A stretch of DNA of 64,000 nucleotides from Portulaca oleracea. Lineage: Eukaryota > Streptophyta > Magnoliopsida > Caryophyllales > Portulacaceae. The position numbers and the translations under genes were made by a program. The stretch lies in NCBI GenBank assembly GCA_029582165.1, contig CM055881.1, positions 20,961,594-21,025,593 of the forward strand. The letters are read 5' to 3'. The notes below the pieces were generated by a model. It did not search any database and had not been told where the DNA came from. It was given only the letters and a program-made list of their open reading frames with translations. Of the stretch, positions 1-12,100 are shown one piece after another; the stretch's first letter is position 1; each line of letters opens with the position of its first letter.

Positions 1-559
1 CTTATCTAAGCTGTAACAAGTAACTCCTCAGCTGCTAGATGACTGTTGTAACATAGAGTTACTAAGGGTAACTCGATCATATGCGGAAAAGACCAAGTAG
101 ACCTTGCTGTTGCTGGAAATCACACTGAAGCTCCACAGAAGTCCTACGTGAGTAGCTATAACTGTTGGTGCTGTAGAAAATGCTCGAGGATAACAGACAG
201 TTGCACTCCTTGTTTGTATTGTACAATTGTCATCTATTATAAAAATAAAAAATTATAATATTTTTATGGGTTTATGTTGTTAATAAATAAATAAATTATA
301 TCTTCAATTTCTTTTCTATATCACATTCCTTCCCAAAAAAAAGAAGACTTAATGTGTATTTTTCATCAAATTATTAAATTAGAATTTAAATTTGTAAAAT
401 TCTCTATGCTGTTATGCAATATTAAGTTAAATCTTTTGTATTTTTCAAAAATATTATGAAATTATATATAAAATATTTTATACATTCTTATAAATCATAC
501 TTTCAACAATATGTGCAAAGCATGAGTCTAAAAACTAGTATATACATATTCCTGAGTAT
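1..559. other. AT-rich intergenic DNA
   Basis: No coding, RNA or clear repeat signal is seen here. The second half is strongly AT-rich with short poly-A/T runs. It borders the mitochondria-like block that starts near 560. Confidence 0.6.
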
Positions 560-1206
560 ATTTCCAATTTCGTTCTCGAAGGAGTTATGGCGCATTAGGT
601 AGAACCTCCTTCATTCTCTTTTGATGGGACCAGTCGGAAATCCGCCAAATAGATAAGGTCACCCGCATTGGATTAGTCTTTTGGAATAGAACTTGGGAAT
701 AGAACTTGGGAATAGAATTGGCCTTTGTGCTTTGCTTTCGATCAGCTCCTTTACCCACCCACCAGATACAACCATAGTACGGATATAAAACGAGTAGAAT
801 AGCACCGGATGGATACACCGACTACTATAGAACCTCTTCCTTCGATCCTATGACTGCTTTCTAAGGGCTACAAGGAGCGAAAGAGCCGTTATTGATAACG
901 GTGGCTATTGCACTTTCTTTTCTGAAGAGCTAGCAGTGGCTCCTTCCCACCCGTATAGCGTTTAAGGCACCCGCCCTCTTTTTTGTTTTATTATATATAG
1001 TATAGTCGAATTCCATGGGATTGCTTACTTCTCTCCTCCCTCTTACGATATTTCGTAAGAATTAGGCTCTCCGCAGCGTATATGCGCCTGACGAAGAAGG
1101 CTGATATGCTCTCTAAGGCGATAACATCTATAACAGCCGATGCTTTGGTCATTCAGTTGACTCCTTGCTGTCAATCTGGATCTTCAGCAGGGGTTTCGGC
1201 CGGTTT

Positions 1207-1256
<50 letters not shown>

Positions 1257-1257
1257 A

Positions 1258-1293
<36 letters not shown>

Positions 1294-1480
1294 CAAGTCA
1301 GAGAAAATATACCCCTATAAGAGAAAGCCGCGTAACCTTTTTCTTTTGAAAACCCAACTACGATCATACTATGCTTCATACGAAGTGCTCCGTGAGAGGT
1401 ACTGCCCAAGTGGCGAGACTTACAAGGAGAGGTACGAAGTCACTCGACCGGTTATACGTAGAGAGATGTTGGAATTTATG
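560..1480. other. probable nuclear insertion of mitochondrial DNA (NUMT)
   Basis: Base composition changes abruptly from AT-rich nuclear DNA to about even GC, and the block holds a chloroplast-type tRNA-Met gene of the kind plant mitochondria carry. No complete mitochondrial protein gene is recognised; the open stretches at 585-818 (-) and 1346-1660 (+) match nothing I know, and the second lacks an ATG. A 13-14-base unit (around 685-710) is duplicated in tandem. The right edge is uncertain because a small inverted-repeat element follows. Origin from mitochondrial rather than plastid DNA is inferred from the tRNA variant and the lack of plastid genes. Confidence 0.55.
1211..1283 (-). tRNA. trnM-CAU: tRNA-Met (CAU), chloroplast/mitochondrial type
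   Basis: The minus strand folds into a full 73-nt cloverleaf. The 7-bp acceptor stem ACCTACT/AGTAGGT is perfect, with discriminator A. A 4-bp D stem (ACTC/GAGT), a 5-bp anticodon stem around the loop TTCATAC (anticodon CAT), and a perfect 5-bp T stem (ATTGG/CCAAT) with TTCAAAT loop follow. No CCA is encoded and there is no intron. The sequence is of the elongator trnM-CAU type found in plastids and, as a transferred copy, in plant mitochondria. In a nuclear insertion it is probably not used as an organellar tRNA, although the fold is undamaged. Confidence 0.9.
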
Positions 1481-1616
1481 AGTTTTCATGAGGGTATATT
1501 TGGAAGATTACAATTATTAATGTTTACCTTTCCTCTAAAAAGGACCTTTTATATATATACATTAATTGACAATGTGAGTTACTACCAACAAGACTTAGAC
1601 TCCGGTCTTTTAAGTC

Positions 1617-1927
1617 GTTGGTTGCGGTGTAGTGTGCTGCGGTGTGGTGGAATTTTGTAAAGTATGGTAGATTGTGGTAGGTTGTGGGGGAAATTATGGT
1701 AAGTGAGTTGGTATATTTTAATTTGAAATTGGAAAAAATAAATTGACATTTTAAGTTAAAAAATTAGGAAAGAGAAATGTTATTTTAATTTGAAATTGGA
1801 AAAAAAAAAATTATGGTAGGTGGGTTGTGGTGAAAAGTTTTAAGTTTTAATAAAAAGAGAAATGGTATGTCGTGGTGAATTGTGGTGAAAACTTGAAAAG
1901 TGTGGTGCGGTGTGAATCCGCAACCAA
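1617..1927. repeat. small MITE-like inverted-repeat element
   Basis: GTTGGTTGCGG near 1617 and its complement CCGCAACCAAC near 1917 bound about 310 bp rich in GTGGTG-type words. The ends look like hAT-type MITE ends, but no clean target duplication is visible. It lies at or just beyond the right end of the mitochondria-like block. Confidence 0.5.
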
Positions 1928-2795
1928 CCAACCGCGAGAAAGAACGGCGCCTTAAATAAATGGTATTAACTAATTATAAAGATACAAAAAATAAAAATAA
2001 AAATAAAGTAATCATAAACATTCCACCTAGATAATTTATTAATAAGAAAATAGTTATGCTTGTAAAAAAGAAAAAATTATACCATATATCACATCATGTA
2101 TATATTATATAATAAAATTGGTTTTATAGATACAATATATATTTATGATAGAAAAAGGGTTATTTTAGTTTAAAAGTGTTATTTTAATTTTATTTTTAGC
2201 TTTTTGGCATACTATTTGAAAAAATCCGTAAAACCAAAAGTTACATAAGGCATAATACTAGTGTTATTTCCAAAATTTTATTGTTTATATGTTTCCTTTG
2301 AAAACTGAGACAATATATGTGGTTTTTCTAACTTGCAACAATTAATATGCTTATTTAAGAAAATAAAGCATATGTTATCATGAGATTAGAAAACTCATAT
2401 GATTTAATACTTCAAAGCTTATATGCTTCATTTAGCGTCTGTGCAAGTGTGAAACGCACGAGTTTAAGACCTATCATACTGTATTTTGAACGTATAAGAC
2501 AATAATGCACCCGGAACAATTCTATCAGTGGTTAACTCGACGACGATCTTACGTAGCAGTGGAGATTGTCAAATGAAAAATTTAAAATTTTAACTAAATG
2601 ACTGTGATGTCAACAAGTCTATATAATCAAATATGCATGAACTTAAAGTCGTCTTTACTTATTTGTACTTGCTAATATGATACTAATTTAATTAAGATAT
2701 TATTTATTTTACCACCTCATCTTGTCAGCATGTGCAATTTATTACATGCTTGTGGAGTTCCAAATAGGGTCATTGTCCACCTAGAAAAATAAATG
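1928..2795. other. AT-rich intergenic DNA
   Basis: No open reading frame or RNA gene is supported. A short piece near 2440-2465 (AACGCACGAG) resembles the terminal motif seen again near 19490, suggesting debris of a shared repeat family. Confidence 0.5.
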
Positions 2796-2800
2796 ATGCT

Positions 2801-3036
2801 ACCTCCGTTTTTATTTAACTGTCGCCTAGGAAATCGTATTAAAAACTTTGACCGTTAATATCTTAATTTGTATAAAGATTCATCATATAAAATTGATATC
2901 GTTAGATTCGTAATAAAAAATACTATTGAAAAAAATATAATATTATATTTTTTAATAGAAATTCTATATTAGAAATTATTACTTAAAAATTGATACTGAA
3001 AACCGTAAATGATAGTTAGAAAAGAACGGAGGGAGC
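2801..3036. repeat. Stowaway-like MITE (Tc1/Mariner type)
   Basis: CCTCCGTTTTTATTTAACTG at the left and GTTAGAAAAGAACGGAGG at the right form imperfect terminal inverted repeats of the CTCCGT-type Stowaway family. The interior is AT-rich and non-coding, about 235 bp. A TA lies at the left edge, but the right copy of the TA duplication is not intact. Confidence 0.7.
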
Positions 3037-3632
3037 ACTGACTCTAATATTGTAATTGTGCATTTATATATAACTTATAACACATGCTCGAGATGAATAT
3101 AATATATATTGCCCAACATGACTATAGGATCGTAATCCCTTATCTTCCATGGTCAAATTAATGCCAATTGTTTTTTTTCCCCCAAAATAACGTTAGTCGG
3201 TTTTGGATGAGAAATAAGCAAGCAACTTAATCAATATTTTAAAGAGACAAAGATAAAGCGACAACAACCAATAATGACATGGTCAAACCAAAGACAAACA
3301 ACACAAATAAAAAACAAAAATTAACATTTTCGTTCTCTTCTCCATTTCTCCAAAAGCCGCTTCTCAACAATCATAGGGTCCCCACGAATGAAGCCTGAAC
3401 CACAGTCAAATTTAGTCACTCTACGCGCTATGTTCGTTAGATAAGCCTAAGAACGCTGTGATGATTTAACTTAATCAGTACTTGGAGCATTTAAATGAAT
3501 AATTATACTCAATCAATACACAAGCCGCGTTCTAACAAGTAACAAGCGACTTGGTGTTTTCTCCCTTTTGATAAATTTTTAATCCGAAATTCAGAGCCTT
3601 AGCCTCCCAACTGAAAGCCTCTCAACTGAAAG
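3037..3632 (+). promoter_or_regulatory. upstream region and 5' UTR of the HIR4-like gene
   Basis: This is the gap between the Stowaway-like element and the HIR start codon. It holds the promoter and leader by position only; no TATA box or known element can be called with confidence. The last 40 bases contain a near-duplicated word (CAACTGAAAGCCTC / CAACTGAAAGA) just before the ATG. Confidence 0.4.
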
Positions 3633-6600
3633 ATGGGGAATACGTTTTGTGGGGCTTGTGCGTGCGTAGACCAAGCTAGCATTGGTGTGATAGAGAGATG
3701 GGGTCGTTTTGAGAGATTGGCTGAACCAGGCCTCCATTTCTTCAACCCTCTCGCCGGTCAATGGCTTGCTGAGATCTTATCTACCCGGATTGCTTCTCTA
3801 GATGTTCGTATCGAGACCAAGACCAAGGTAGTTATACCATTATTAACCCCTTTTTCTCTCTCAATTTTTAATGGTATGATTATGATATCTTGAGTCTTTT
3901 TGTGTATGTGGCTACTTGCAAGTCTTGGTGAATTTCTCATCGTTTTTGAGCTTTTCTTGTTCTCGGTGCTTGGACAGTGAATTATGAAATGAAAGCGGCG
4001 TCTTTCAATGGTTACGATTTGCATTTGGGAGCGTTTTGATTATGGATATTTCAATTTGTTGTGAATTGTTGAAGCTGAAGTGATCTTCTATCGTTTTGCT
4101 AGTTTGCTGGTCGTTTGGGATTTGACTTATTATTGTTTCATATTAGAGTTTTGTGCTTTTGGTAGTGGCTTAGCGGACACTAATCTATTTATATGATGTT
4201 TCGTTACATAGGTACTTGGACTAGTTAATTGTATTGAATCATACCCAGAGCTCATGGTCTTGAATTTAATGAAATTAGAAATCTCTAGTTCCATTTGTGT
4301 TGGTGCATATGATAATCTGCTGTTGTGCATGTCTATTTGTGCCACCCAACTTTTCGTTTTGGTCACAATTGTCGCCCTGATTTTTTTAGTTAAAATTGTC
4401 ACTCAACTTTTTAAACTCATCAAATTTGCAATGACAACCAATTACTGCGGGTGGATGGAGAGTGTGTGACCTACAATTGTCAGTGGCATAGCCCGTGATT
4501 GAAAGAAAATGTTAGTTCCCTGAGTGCTGATTTCTCTTTATTCTTCCCACCAACTCTTCTTATTATGCACGAGTTATTCACACTTTCTCCAATAGTCCAG
4601 ACATTTTAGGGTTAAATTTGCTTGAAATCACCGGTCAAATAGAACCCCTAACTCCATTTTGAGGTTTCCAAGGACACTGGATGTGAAATTTGGTAATGAA
4701 GTTTTAGTTGAAAGTGAATAAGAAAGAGTGGCTGGTATTTGCATTGGAGGTTCCTAATTTGATTTGTGTTATCCCGAAAAGAATACAGATAAATTAAAAA
4801 ATAAACCTATAATAGCCTGTTAGTGTGACAGTTTTAATCAATTTAAAAAATTGAGTTCAGTTTAAAAATTTGAGTGGCAGTTTTGACTAAAAAAAGTTTA
4901 GGTGATAATTTTGATCAAAAATAAAAGTTGAGTGGTACAATCAATCAGGTATTCTAATATGCTGGTATTGAAAGAATTTGTGATTATTTATGCTGTGCTA
5001 CATCATGCACATGCTTCAGAACTTTTCTGTTTCTCACAACAACAAGGATGTTCTATTGTCTTTTGATATTGTGTTTTTGTATCTAGAAGACAATGTTGTG
5101 CATGGAAGAAGGAATTAGTAGTTGAGTTTACATGCAAGAAGCAATCTGTAACAATGATGCACTGGAGAGAAGGAAGTTCTCTTTTGACAATGATCCCTTG
5201 CTTTTCAAGGGAGCTGTGCCTTTTGTTCTTCTTTTCAGCGGTGTTATGCTTGATTAAAGCAATTGCTTCATTATATCCTCTGGCCATGGGTGGACTTTTC
5301 GAAGCCAAAGCTGTGGCAGTTACACTTTTGCCTACTCGATGTAACTGCAAGTGATTTGATTAGAGGTGCTACATTGACATGTAATTCTCCAAGTGAATAC
5401 CATCCTCGAATGACAAGCATTTAGTGGTCAGAACACAATACAATTCTTTTTCAACATTATTGGAAGACAACTTCTGGTCCATAAAACTTAGTACGCTTTT
5501 TAACTAGGTTGAAGGCTACAGTGCGTCCTTTTAGCCAATTTTGTTGGTCAACTAGCCCTGATGGGCTTATTTCAAGGACATGGTTTCGGCTGGGAAGGGT
5601 AGGAAAGTTTGAAGTGGAGATCTTTATGCCCCAAGTAGATTCACAATATGCATCTTGCTAGCTGGCGCTTATCGCATTTTCTTGGCTCCACCATTAAATA
5701 ATAGACTAAGTTGCAAGGTCATTAGAGAAAGAGGATAACTGCTAATCATGTTTGTATGTTCTAGATGGCTTTACAATGAACTAAATGAAGTATCTTATGG
5801 TTGGTTTGACCTGTTCTTTTCTTTTCTGCATTGTGTTCTGACTTCTAACCTTCACCATTAACAAATAGAGTAAACTACAAAAACTATTAGAGAAACATAA
5901 AGGAAGCGAAGGGGGTATTGCCAACCTAACTGCGTTGGATTGTAAACGTATAGCTCGCAACAAGGATGGCATCCTTTTTGTTTGCTTATGTGTTCCGGGC
6001 TACTGAAGTTGACAATATTGCTGAATAATTGTACCGAGGAGTATCCTGCTTTATTTCGTTTCTCACTTGACGAATATCAATTATATGAAGGGGTTCCTAA
6101 TCACAAAAATTACTTTTACAATGAATCTCCTTGATTAGTTTAGGATCTGTTGAATTGAATTTATCATAAAGTGTATGGAATGGAGCTTTCGAAAACAATA
6201 AATCAACTAGACACCCTTATTTATTCTTCCAAGCAGCACTAGACTGTGTCCAGTAATATGTTTATTTGCATGGCTTATTTCTACTGTGATATTTTTTTCA
6301 TTTTATTGATAGGCAGTTTATTTGCATGACTTATTTCTACTGTGATATTTTAGCTTTCATTGATTTCTTGTGACTCGATCCCATACTGAATTTCCGCATA
6401 TTTCCTAACACCTTTGGATATCATCAAGCCATGTCTAAACTCTTGTATTTTGCAGGATAATGTGTTTGTGCAATTGTTATGTTCAATTCAATACCGCATT
6501 GTCAAAGAGCATGCCGATGATGCGTTTTATGAACTTCAAAATCCAAGAGAACAGATTCAGGCTTACGTGTTTGATGGTAAGTGTCAAACTTGATTTTCTG

Positions 6601-8207
6601 TTTTCACAGTCTTCTCATTTTCTCCTTTGAGGGTTATAGTTCATGTTGTCATCCACTGTACAATACATAGAAAGTCATAACACCCCCCCCCCCCCAAAAA
6701 AAGGAAAGGAAAAGAAGGAAGAGTAGAAAAAGGAAGAAACTTTGTAGCTGCTGATGGTTTTGCTACATAGGGCATCAAAACTAAAACCGTAGCCTCAATT
6801 GCGATAAGGGCGTCAAAATTAACATCGCCATAAGGAGACACAGGGCGTCAAAACAAAACCGCTGTCTTTATGCAGTATTAGGGCGTCAAAATTTTTGCCA
6901 CACTAAGCAGTACTTTAGGATGACGTTTTGAAATTTTGACGCCCTACGGGAGGGCGTCGAGGAAACGGCGGCGAATTTGCGGCGAAAACTGTTTTGCCGC
7001 CCTACGTTTAGGACGACGAAAATAGTGACAAGGGCGTCGATATTTGCGTCACACATAACCTTTCTTCTTGTAGTGTATATGCTAAACTATTGCGAATTTT
7101 TAGTTGTCCGTGCTCTTGTTCCAAGGATGGGTTTGGATGAGCTGTTTGAACAAAAAGGTGAGGTTGCTAAAGCTGTCTTGGAAGAGCTTGGAAAGGTAAT
7201 TTGTATACATATGCCTGTTTTCTGCATTTTGATTTCTCACTATCTGTTCAGGGCTTAGGGTTTATCAGAGGAGAATACAATCCAATGGAGCGCTAACATT
7301 TTTTTTTGTAATTGGCTCTTCTTCTTATCATTTCCCCCTAATTTTTTTAGCTCGAGATAATAAAAAACCACATATCTTGCTATGCACATCCATAAATGTA
7401 ATCATTGTAGAGATGCAAAAGGTTAAGAGATGTAGTTCTTGAGTGAGAAATTGGTGGCTGAATGACTTGAGGGGAAAACTTGGGGAAGAGGCTAAGAGGG
7501 AAAGAGCTGATGTTGGAGGAGGATGATGAGATTGAGAAGAGTGGGAATATGCCTTGAATTTTTGTTGTTTCCTGTTATTGGGGAATGGATGTGTAATGAA
7601 TTCAGCAGTACTGGTTTTAATTAATGAAACTTCGAATAGGTAATGGAGGAATATGGATACAGTATAGAGCACATTCTGATGGTGGATATTGTACCGGATC
7701 CAGCAGTGCGCAAAGCGATGAATGAGATCAACGCAGGTCATTCCCTTTATTGAAATGCTTACTCCATTAATCTGTGGTGGCACTTGGATACATATTAAAT
7801 ATAATGGGGATTGGTATGGAATGGATGTTGCAGCGCAAAGGCTTCAACTAGCAAGCGTATACAAAGGAGAAGCTGAGAAGATATTGCAGGTGAAGAAGGC
7901 AGAGGCAGAAGCAGAGGCCAAGTATCTTGGTGGGGTTGGGGTGGCAAGACAGAGGCAGGCCATCACAGATGGGCTTAGAGAGAACATCCTCAACTTCTCG
8001 ACTAAGATTGAGGGCACCTCTGCCAAGGAGGTCATGGATCTTATCATGGTCACTCAGTACTTTGACACTATTAGGGACCTTGGAAACTCATCCAAGAACA
8101 CCACTGTCTTCATTCCACATGGCCCTGGTCACATCAGGGACATCAGTGATCAGATACGCAACGGTCTAATGGAGGCTTCCACTGCTAATCTTGTTGATGT
8201 TGATTAG
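3633..8207 (+). CDS. HIR4: HIR4-like hypersensitive-induced reaction protein (SPFH/prohibitin family)
   Basis: Five exons join to 292 aa: 3633-3827, 6456-6576, 7104-7195, 7640-7736 and 7834-8207 (TAG stop). All four introns are GT-AG and the frame is kept throughout. HIR proteins are plant membrane-scaffold proteins of the SPFH (stomatin/prohibitin/flotillin/HflK) family that oligomerise in plasma-membrane microdomains and act in defence-linked cell death. The N-terminus MGNTFC has Gly-2 for myristoylation and nearby cysteines for acylation. The SPFH domain covers about residues 8-170; it is followed by an Ala/Glu/Lys-rich helix (about 176-200, KAEAEAEAK) and a conserved C-terminal tail. Residues such as [15 protein letters not shown] and MDLIM match the HIR4 (At5g51570) branch better than HIR1-3. 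Length is normal for the family (about 290 aa). Introns 1 and 2 carry transposon pieces, but no coding exon is hit. I consider the gene intact. Confidence 0.95.
4338..4940. repeat. inverted-repeat MITE in HIR intron 1
   Basis: The first 85 bases (GTGCCACCCAACTTTT...) and the complement of the last 85 (GTACCACTCAACTTTT...) match with scattered changes, giving long imperfect terminal repeats around a non-coding core. The element is about 600 bp and lies wholly in intron 1. No target duplication could be fixed. Confidence 0.7.
6261..6372 (+). repeat. 56-bp tandem duplication in HIR intron 1
   Basis: The phrase TTTATTTGCATGGCTTATTT at 6261 recurs at 6317 with one change, including the following CTACTGTGATATTTT. 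It is a two-copy intronic duplication close to the 3' splice site of intron 1 (exon 2 begins at 6456). Confidence 0.8.
6652..7075. repeat. CACTA-like 3' end with sub-repeats in HIR intron 2
   Basis: The segment ends in CTTCTTGTAGTG (7064-7075), the typical right terminus of a CACTA transposon. About six copies of an AGGGCGTCAAAA-type word occur before it (about 6769, 6807, 6842, 6878, 6951 and 7030), like the sub-terminal repeats of this superfamily. A 14-base poly-C followed by poly-A stands at 6681-6704. A matching CACTACAAGAA left end is not clear; CACTGTACAA at 6654 is a poor match. Exon 3 begins only 28 bases after the terminus. Confidence 0.5.
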
Positions 8208-8623
8208 TGCTTCTTTCTCTTTCGTTACTTCACCCTGGCTTTTCTTATGCAACTATATATGGTGTGGTTTCAACAGAGAATATATACTATGGTGTAAGTA
8301 ACAGGCAACCTTCAAAAGATCCTCACACTACTTTTAATAGTTTCCGACAAACACCTACACACATGTTTGATTAGTTAACCACAACTGGTTTTCACTATAA
8401 TACCTGTAAGCTTGATCCTTCCCTGTTTGTGCGTGTTGACAACAACATCAGAAAGGCGGGAAGCGGAAACTAATGTTGCTTTCCCCTTGTTTTGCTTTTA
8501 TTTTTTGTTTCTTGTTTACTTTAAGTTTCCGACTAACTGAGTCACAAGTTGCATTAATCCTTGTCTGTAGCCTGTAGGAACTTGCTATGATTGTTTGCAA
8601 TTTAGGCAACCAGAGCCGCTGCT
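8208..8623 (+). other. 3' UTR and downstream flank of HIR4
   Basis: Follows the HIR stop codon and is T-rich, as plant 3' UTRs commonly are. No other gene is visible before the TA microsatellite. Confidence 0.5.
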
Positions 8624-8626
8624 GAA

Positions 8627-8687
<61 letters not shown>
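8624..8687. repeat. (TA)n microsatellite, left part
   Basis: A pure TA tract of about 60 bases that abuts the left LTR of the copia element. A second TA tract of about 38 bases (14802-14839) abuts the right LTR, so the element probably inserted into one longer TA array. Confidence 0.95.
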
Positions 8688-8691
<4 letters not shown>

Positions 8692-8900
8692 ATGAATATA
8701 AGAGAAAGTAGAGAGAGAATAGAGACAGAGGAATCGAGAGAAAGAAAGGAATGAATATTTCATTGCCATCGAGGAAGTATTTATAATACAAGGATTTTTC
8801 ATCGCTAAGAATACTTCATCACTAAGAATACTTCATCACTAAGAAAACTTCATTACTAAGAAAAGTAAGAGTATGGACATTCACACAATTATTCCATAAT
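8688..8900 (-). repeat. copia LTR (3' LTR of the minus-strand element)
   Basis: Starts TGTTATGAATATAAG and ends CCATAAT. It matches the other LTR closely but has an additional 18-base copy of AATACTTCATCACTAAG, which accounts for its greater length (213 against 195). Confidence 0.88.
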
Positions 8901-9121
8901 GCTCCCCCTTGAATGTCCATTGCCAAAGAATATGCTTCATTAAAACCTTACTAGGAAAAACTCAAATGGGAAAAAACCCAGTGAAGGAAAAATAGTACAT
9001 AATTCTTGATACGCCAAGATATGCTGCCTCATTAAAAACCTTTCTAAAGAAAACCCAATGGGACAAAACCTCAGATAAGGGAAAAAGAGTACAACGCGTA
9101 TTACTCCCCCTGATGAGAACA

Positions 9122-12100
9122 TCAATGAAGATCTTTGAGTTGATGTAATTCAACTTCATCACTGACTTTTAAACTTTGCAGACAAAAGTGGCTTGATACA
9201 TGAATCAACTTAATTCTAACTGAAACGAATTTGCTTAATATCTGTTTCAGCGTGCACATAACTAGTATGTGATCAAGTACCATAGGATTTAGGTAAATAT
9301 CCAAGATCAGCATAGCTAATCAAACCAATTTTGAGCCGATGGGGATATTGAATATCTAAATCGCTAGTACCTTCGAGGTACCGAAATAGGTTAGATCATG
9401 TATGATTAGCAAGATATGTCAGTGCTTCAATATCATTTAAATACGGTACTTCAGGATCCAAATACAGTACTTCAGGACTCAAATACGGTACTTCAGGACC
9501 GCTAAATTTCTCATTATCTTTTCGGGATCGAAAAAGGGTTGTTTTCATATCAAATGTCTGTATCATTACTACGGTACTTGAAAGGGAGTGATTTGCTCAT
9601 GCAACATTATCTTAGCACTTTGCTACATAAATTAATTTATGCATGTAAGATTATTCTCAAAATGTGCAATTTATAGACCAAGGCAATAACAGATTTTACT
9701 AAAATCTTTCATTCCAAATACGCTTTTAAAGCAATCCACAACTTTTGATGCTTTTCAGGAGTCCAAACCATCAATAACATTTACAAACAATTAGAATTCG
9801 GATCATTTAATCATTTCATTTGATTATGCAATATGCGTCCATATTGCTTTAATCACATAAATGTCTATCAACTAAATAACCAATATTCTCGAGAATTTTA
9901 ATCTGTGCTTCCGGCCCTTTGAACCCTTCAGGAGTTTTATATAAACATCATTATCAAAATTTTCATAAGCTATAGCGATATTTATAAGATGCATACTTAA
10001 CTTTTCATGTACTGCCAAATTTAAGGTATCGTGATGTAGTGACATGGACTACATAGGAGTATATTCCTTCATAGTTGATACCAAGTCTTTGCGAAAGGAT
10101 TTATGCAACAAGTCGCTCCTTGTTCCTCATGATCTCCTTTTCTCATTCCGTTTTCACACAAAGACTTAACTGTATCCCACAAGTTTTACACCAGTTTGGT
10201 GTATGGACAACAGGTCCTGATATTTTCGATTTTACAAGCGAATCTAATTCTTAAATGCATCTTTCCACTTGGTCAATCTCATCTTTGTCTGTATTCATAA
10301 TAGACCTAAATTCAAGATCCTCATAATTACTCACAATAGTGAGCGCTATATTATATAATCAAATATGATATTGACGTCGACTTCATTTCGGTTCCACTTT
10401 ATCCAGTTCATGACATAATTAATTGAGATCTCATCATTTTCGTGAATTTCAGGTGCCTGAGCTTGTGGTGTAACTTCTACATGTGTCATGTCTGGGGACT
10501 CTTCTGGAGTCAAAATTTCCTCATTTTGGTTATCATTAATCGTTTGCTCCTTTTTTTTTCCGAGGACTTTTGTTGTCTTTGGAACCGATTGGTCTACCAC
10601 ATTTCATATGTGGTTTAGACTCATTAATAATTCAATTTGTCCTACCGGGACATTGATTCTTATAGGAACATTAGTAGTTGGGACATAGGATTTCATAACT
10701 CTTTGTGGGTTACTAGAATATCTGGCAGTAGATTCGCTCAAGTTCGTAGACGAATTATATTTTGAACTTCTAGTTCACATTACATTGTACGAGGATCATA
10801 ATAATTCGTTCCAACTTATTTCCTTGTCCAACAACTTGATTTCTCCCCCTAATGTTGGGAAAATTGTGTCATCATTAATCGATAAACTGTGCCATAAGTA
10901 TATCTCTAATGAATGGTTCTATTATATTTAAGTATGGATATACCCAACATATATTCCCGATTCTTTTGGGGTCCCATCTTAGTGCGTTATTATGGAGCTT
11001 ACATTGTACATGTTCAAATTCATCGGTGGGAGATTTTCGGTTCATGGCCAGAAACCATTATAGGAGAGAAATAAACATTCATGATAAACTCTTGGCCTTA
11101 TTTGGATCAATATTGGTGCATGTAACATGACATGCATATCCCTAAAAAGTTATAGTAAGCTCTGCTCTCAAAAATAATAAGTTTGCCTTTTTTATATACT
11201 CAACATCTCATATATCAATGATTCTGCAGGATCATTTTACATATAAACATTTGACATACGATGCTTAACATCTATGTCCATTGACATACAAAAACTATCA
11301 AAAGCCTTCACCATCATTATCAAGATTAATCTTCTTGATTGATAATTTGAAATGTGCTCGTAAACAAATTGAGCAAACAATCTTGCAAGCGCCAAGTTGC
11401 AAGTTGATAGTAAACATACAAGTGACTATCTCATTTATGTATCAAATAAAGCCATGCTTTATTCAAATGGTTTACATATAGGTCAACAGGACCAACACAA
11501 ATATGATCACTTGTACACGACCCAGGAATCTAAGGGATTCGATCCCTATCTTTGCTAATGATGGTGTTATAATTAATTTTCTTTGATAACGAGCAGCTAA
11601 TTAGGACTCATTTGGTTAAGGATCTTCTGACCCTTTAAAATATATCCATATGAGTTCTTCTTGAGAGGATTGAGCCAAGATGCTCCAACTATGATAAAGT
11701 CTTCATCAATAGTAAACTTCTAGTTTACTAGAGTATGTGTTTCAATTGGGTTAGTTGTATAGAATAACCCATAAGATGATATCTTTTTCAACACACATGT
11801 TGCTCAAAGCAATTTTCATAATATATGAATACTAGTTGTCTTAACATGATATTCATTCCCAAGAATATCTTTGAAACGTAATTAATAAGTTCCTGTGAGA
11901 CTAGCTCGGTGGAGAAAAATACATCCACAATATGAAAGTTTAGTTATACCAAGTAATATTATATGCGCTCTTTTGGAGCTTTTAATCAAAGTAGAGTGTC
12001 ATATATATAATGCTAATATTTACTTCCCTCATCAATGGACAAGAAGTAATTTATTATTACTAAAAATGTGTGTTGTTCTGGTGTCTGCATGACACGTATT
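9122..12100 (-). pseudogene. copia pol remnant (integrase, reverse transcriptase, RNase H)
   Basis: Translated on the minus strand with many stops and frameshifts. At 10346-10600 the copia linker and start of the RT region is readable (EISINYV...WNRNEVDV). At 10820-10960 the integrase C-terminal part is seen, with residues like NICWVYPYLNIIEP and then FPNIRG, which stand for the family's YLEPLTGD...FPTLGG. At 9122-9160 the end of the RNase H region ends in QLKDLH. At 11280-11540 further integrase-like stretches occur. No domain is intact, so the element cannot code for its own movement. Confidence 0.7.
9437..9501. repeat. 21-bp tandem repeat, three copies
   Basis: AAATACGGTACTTCAGGATCC and two variants follow each other at 21-base spacing. 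On the minus strand each unit gives a PEVPYL-like heptapeptide. It lies inside the decayed copia pol region. Confidence 0.85.

Noticed and set aside
585..818. 77-codon minus-strand frame as a mitochondrial gene
   Set aside because: No known mitochondrial protein is recognised; it is within a transferred block.
5003..5354. Open frames on both strands in HIR intron 1
   Set aside because: They lie inside a well-supported intron and have no recognisable domains.
8602..8802. Open frame through the TA microsatellite
   Set aside because: Most of the peptide is an Ile-Tyr run from TA repeats; no protein is supported.
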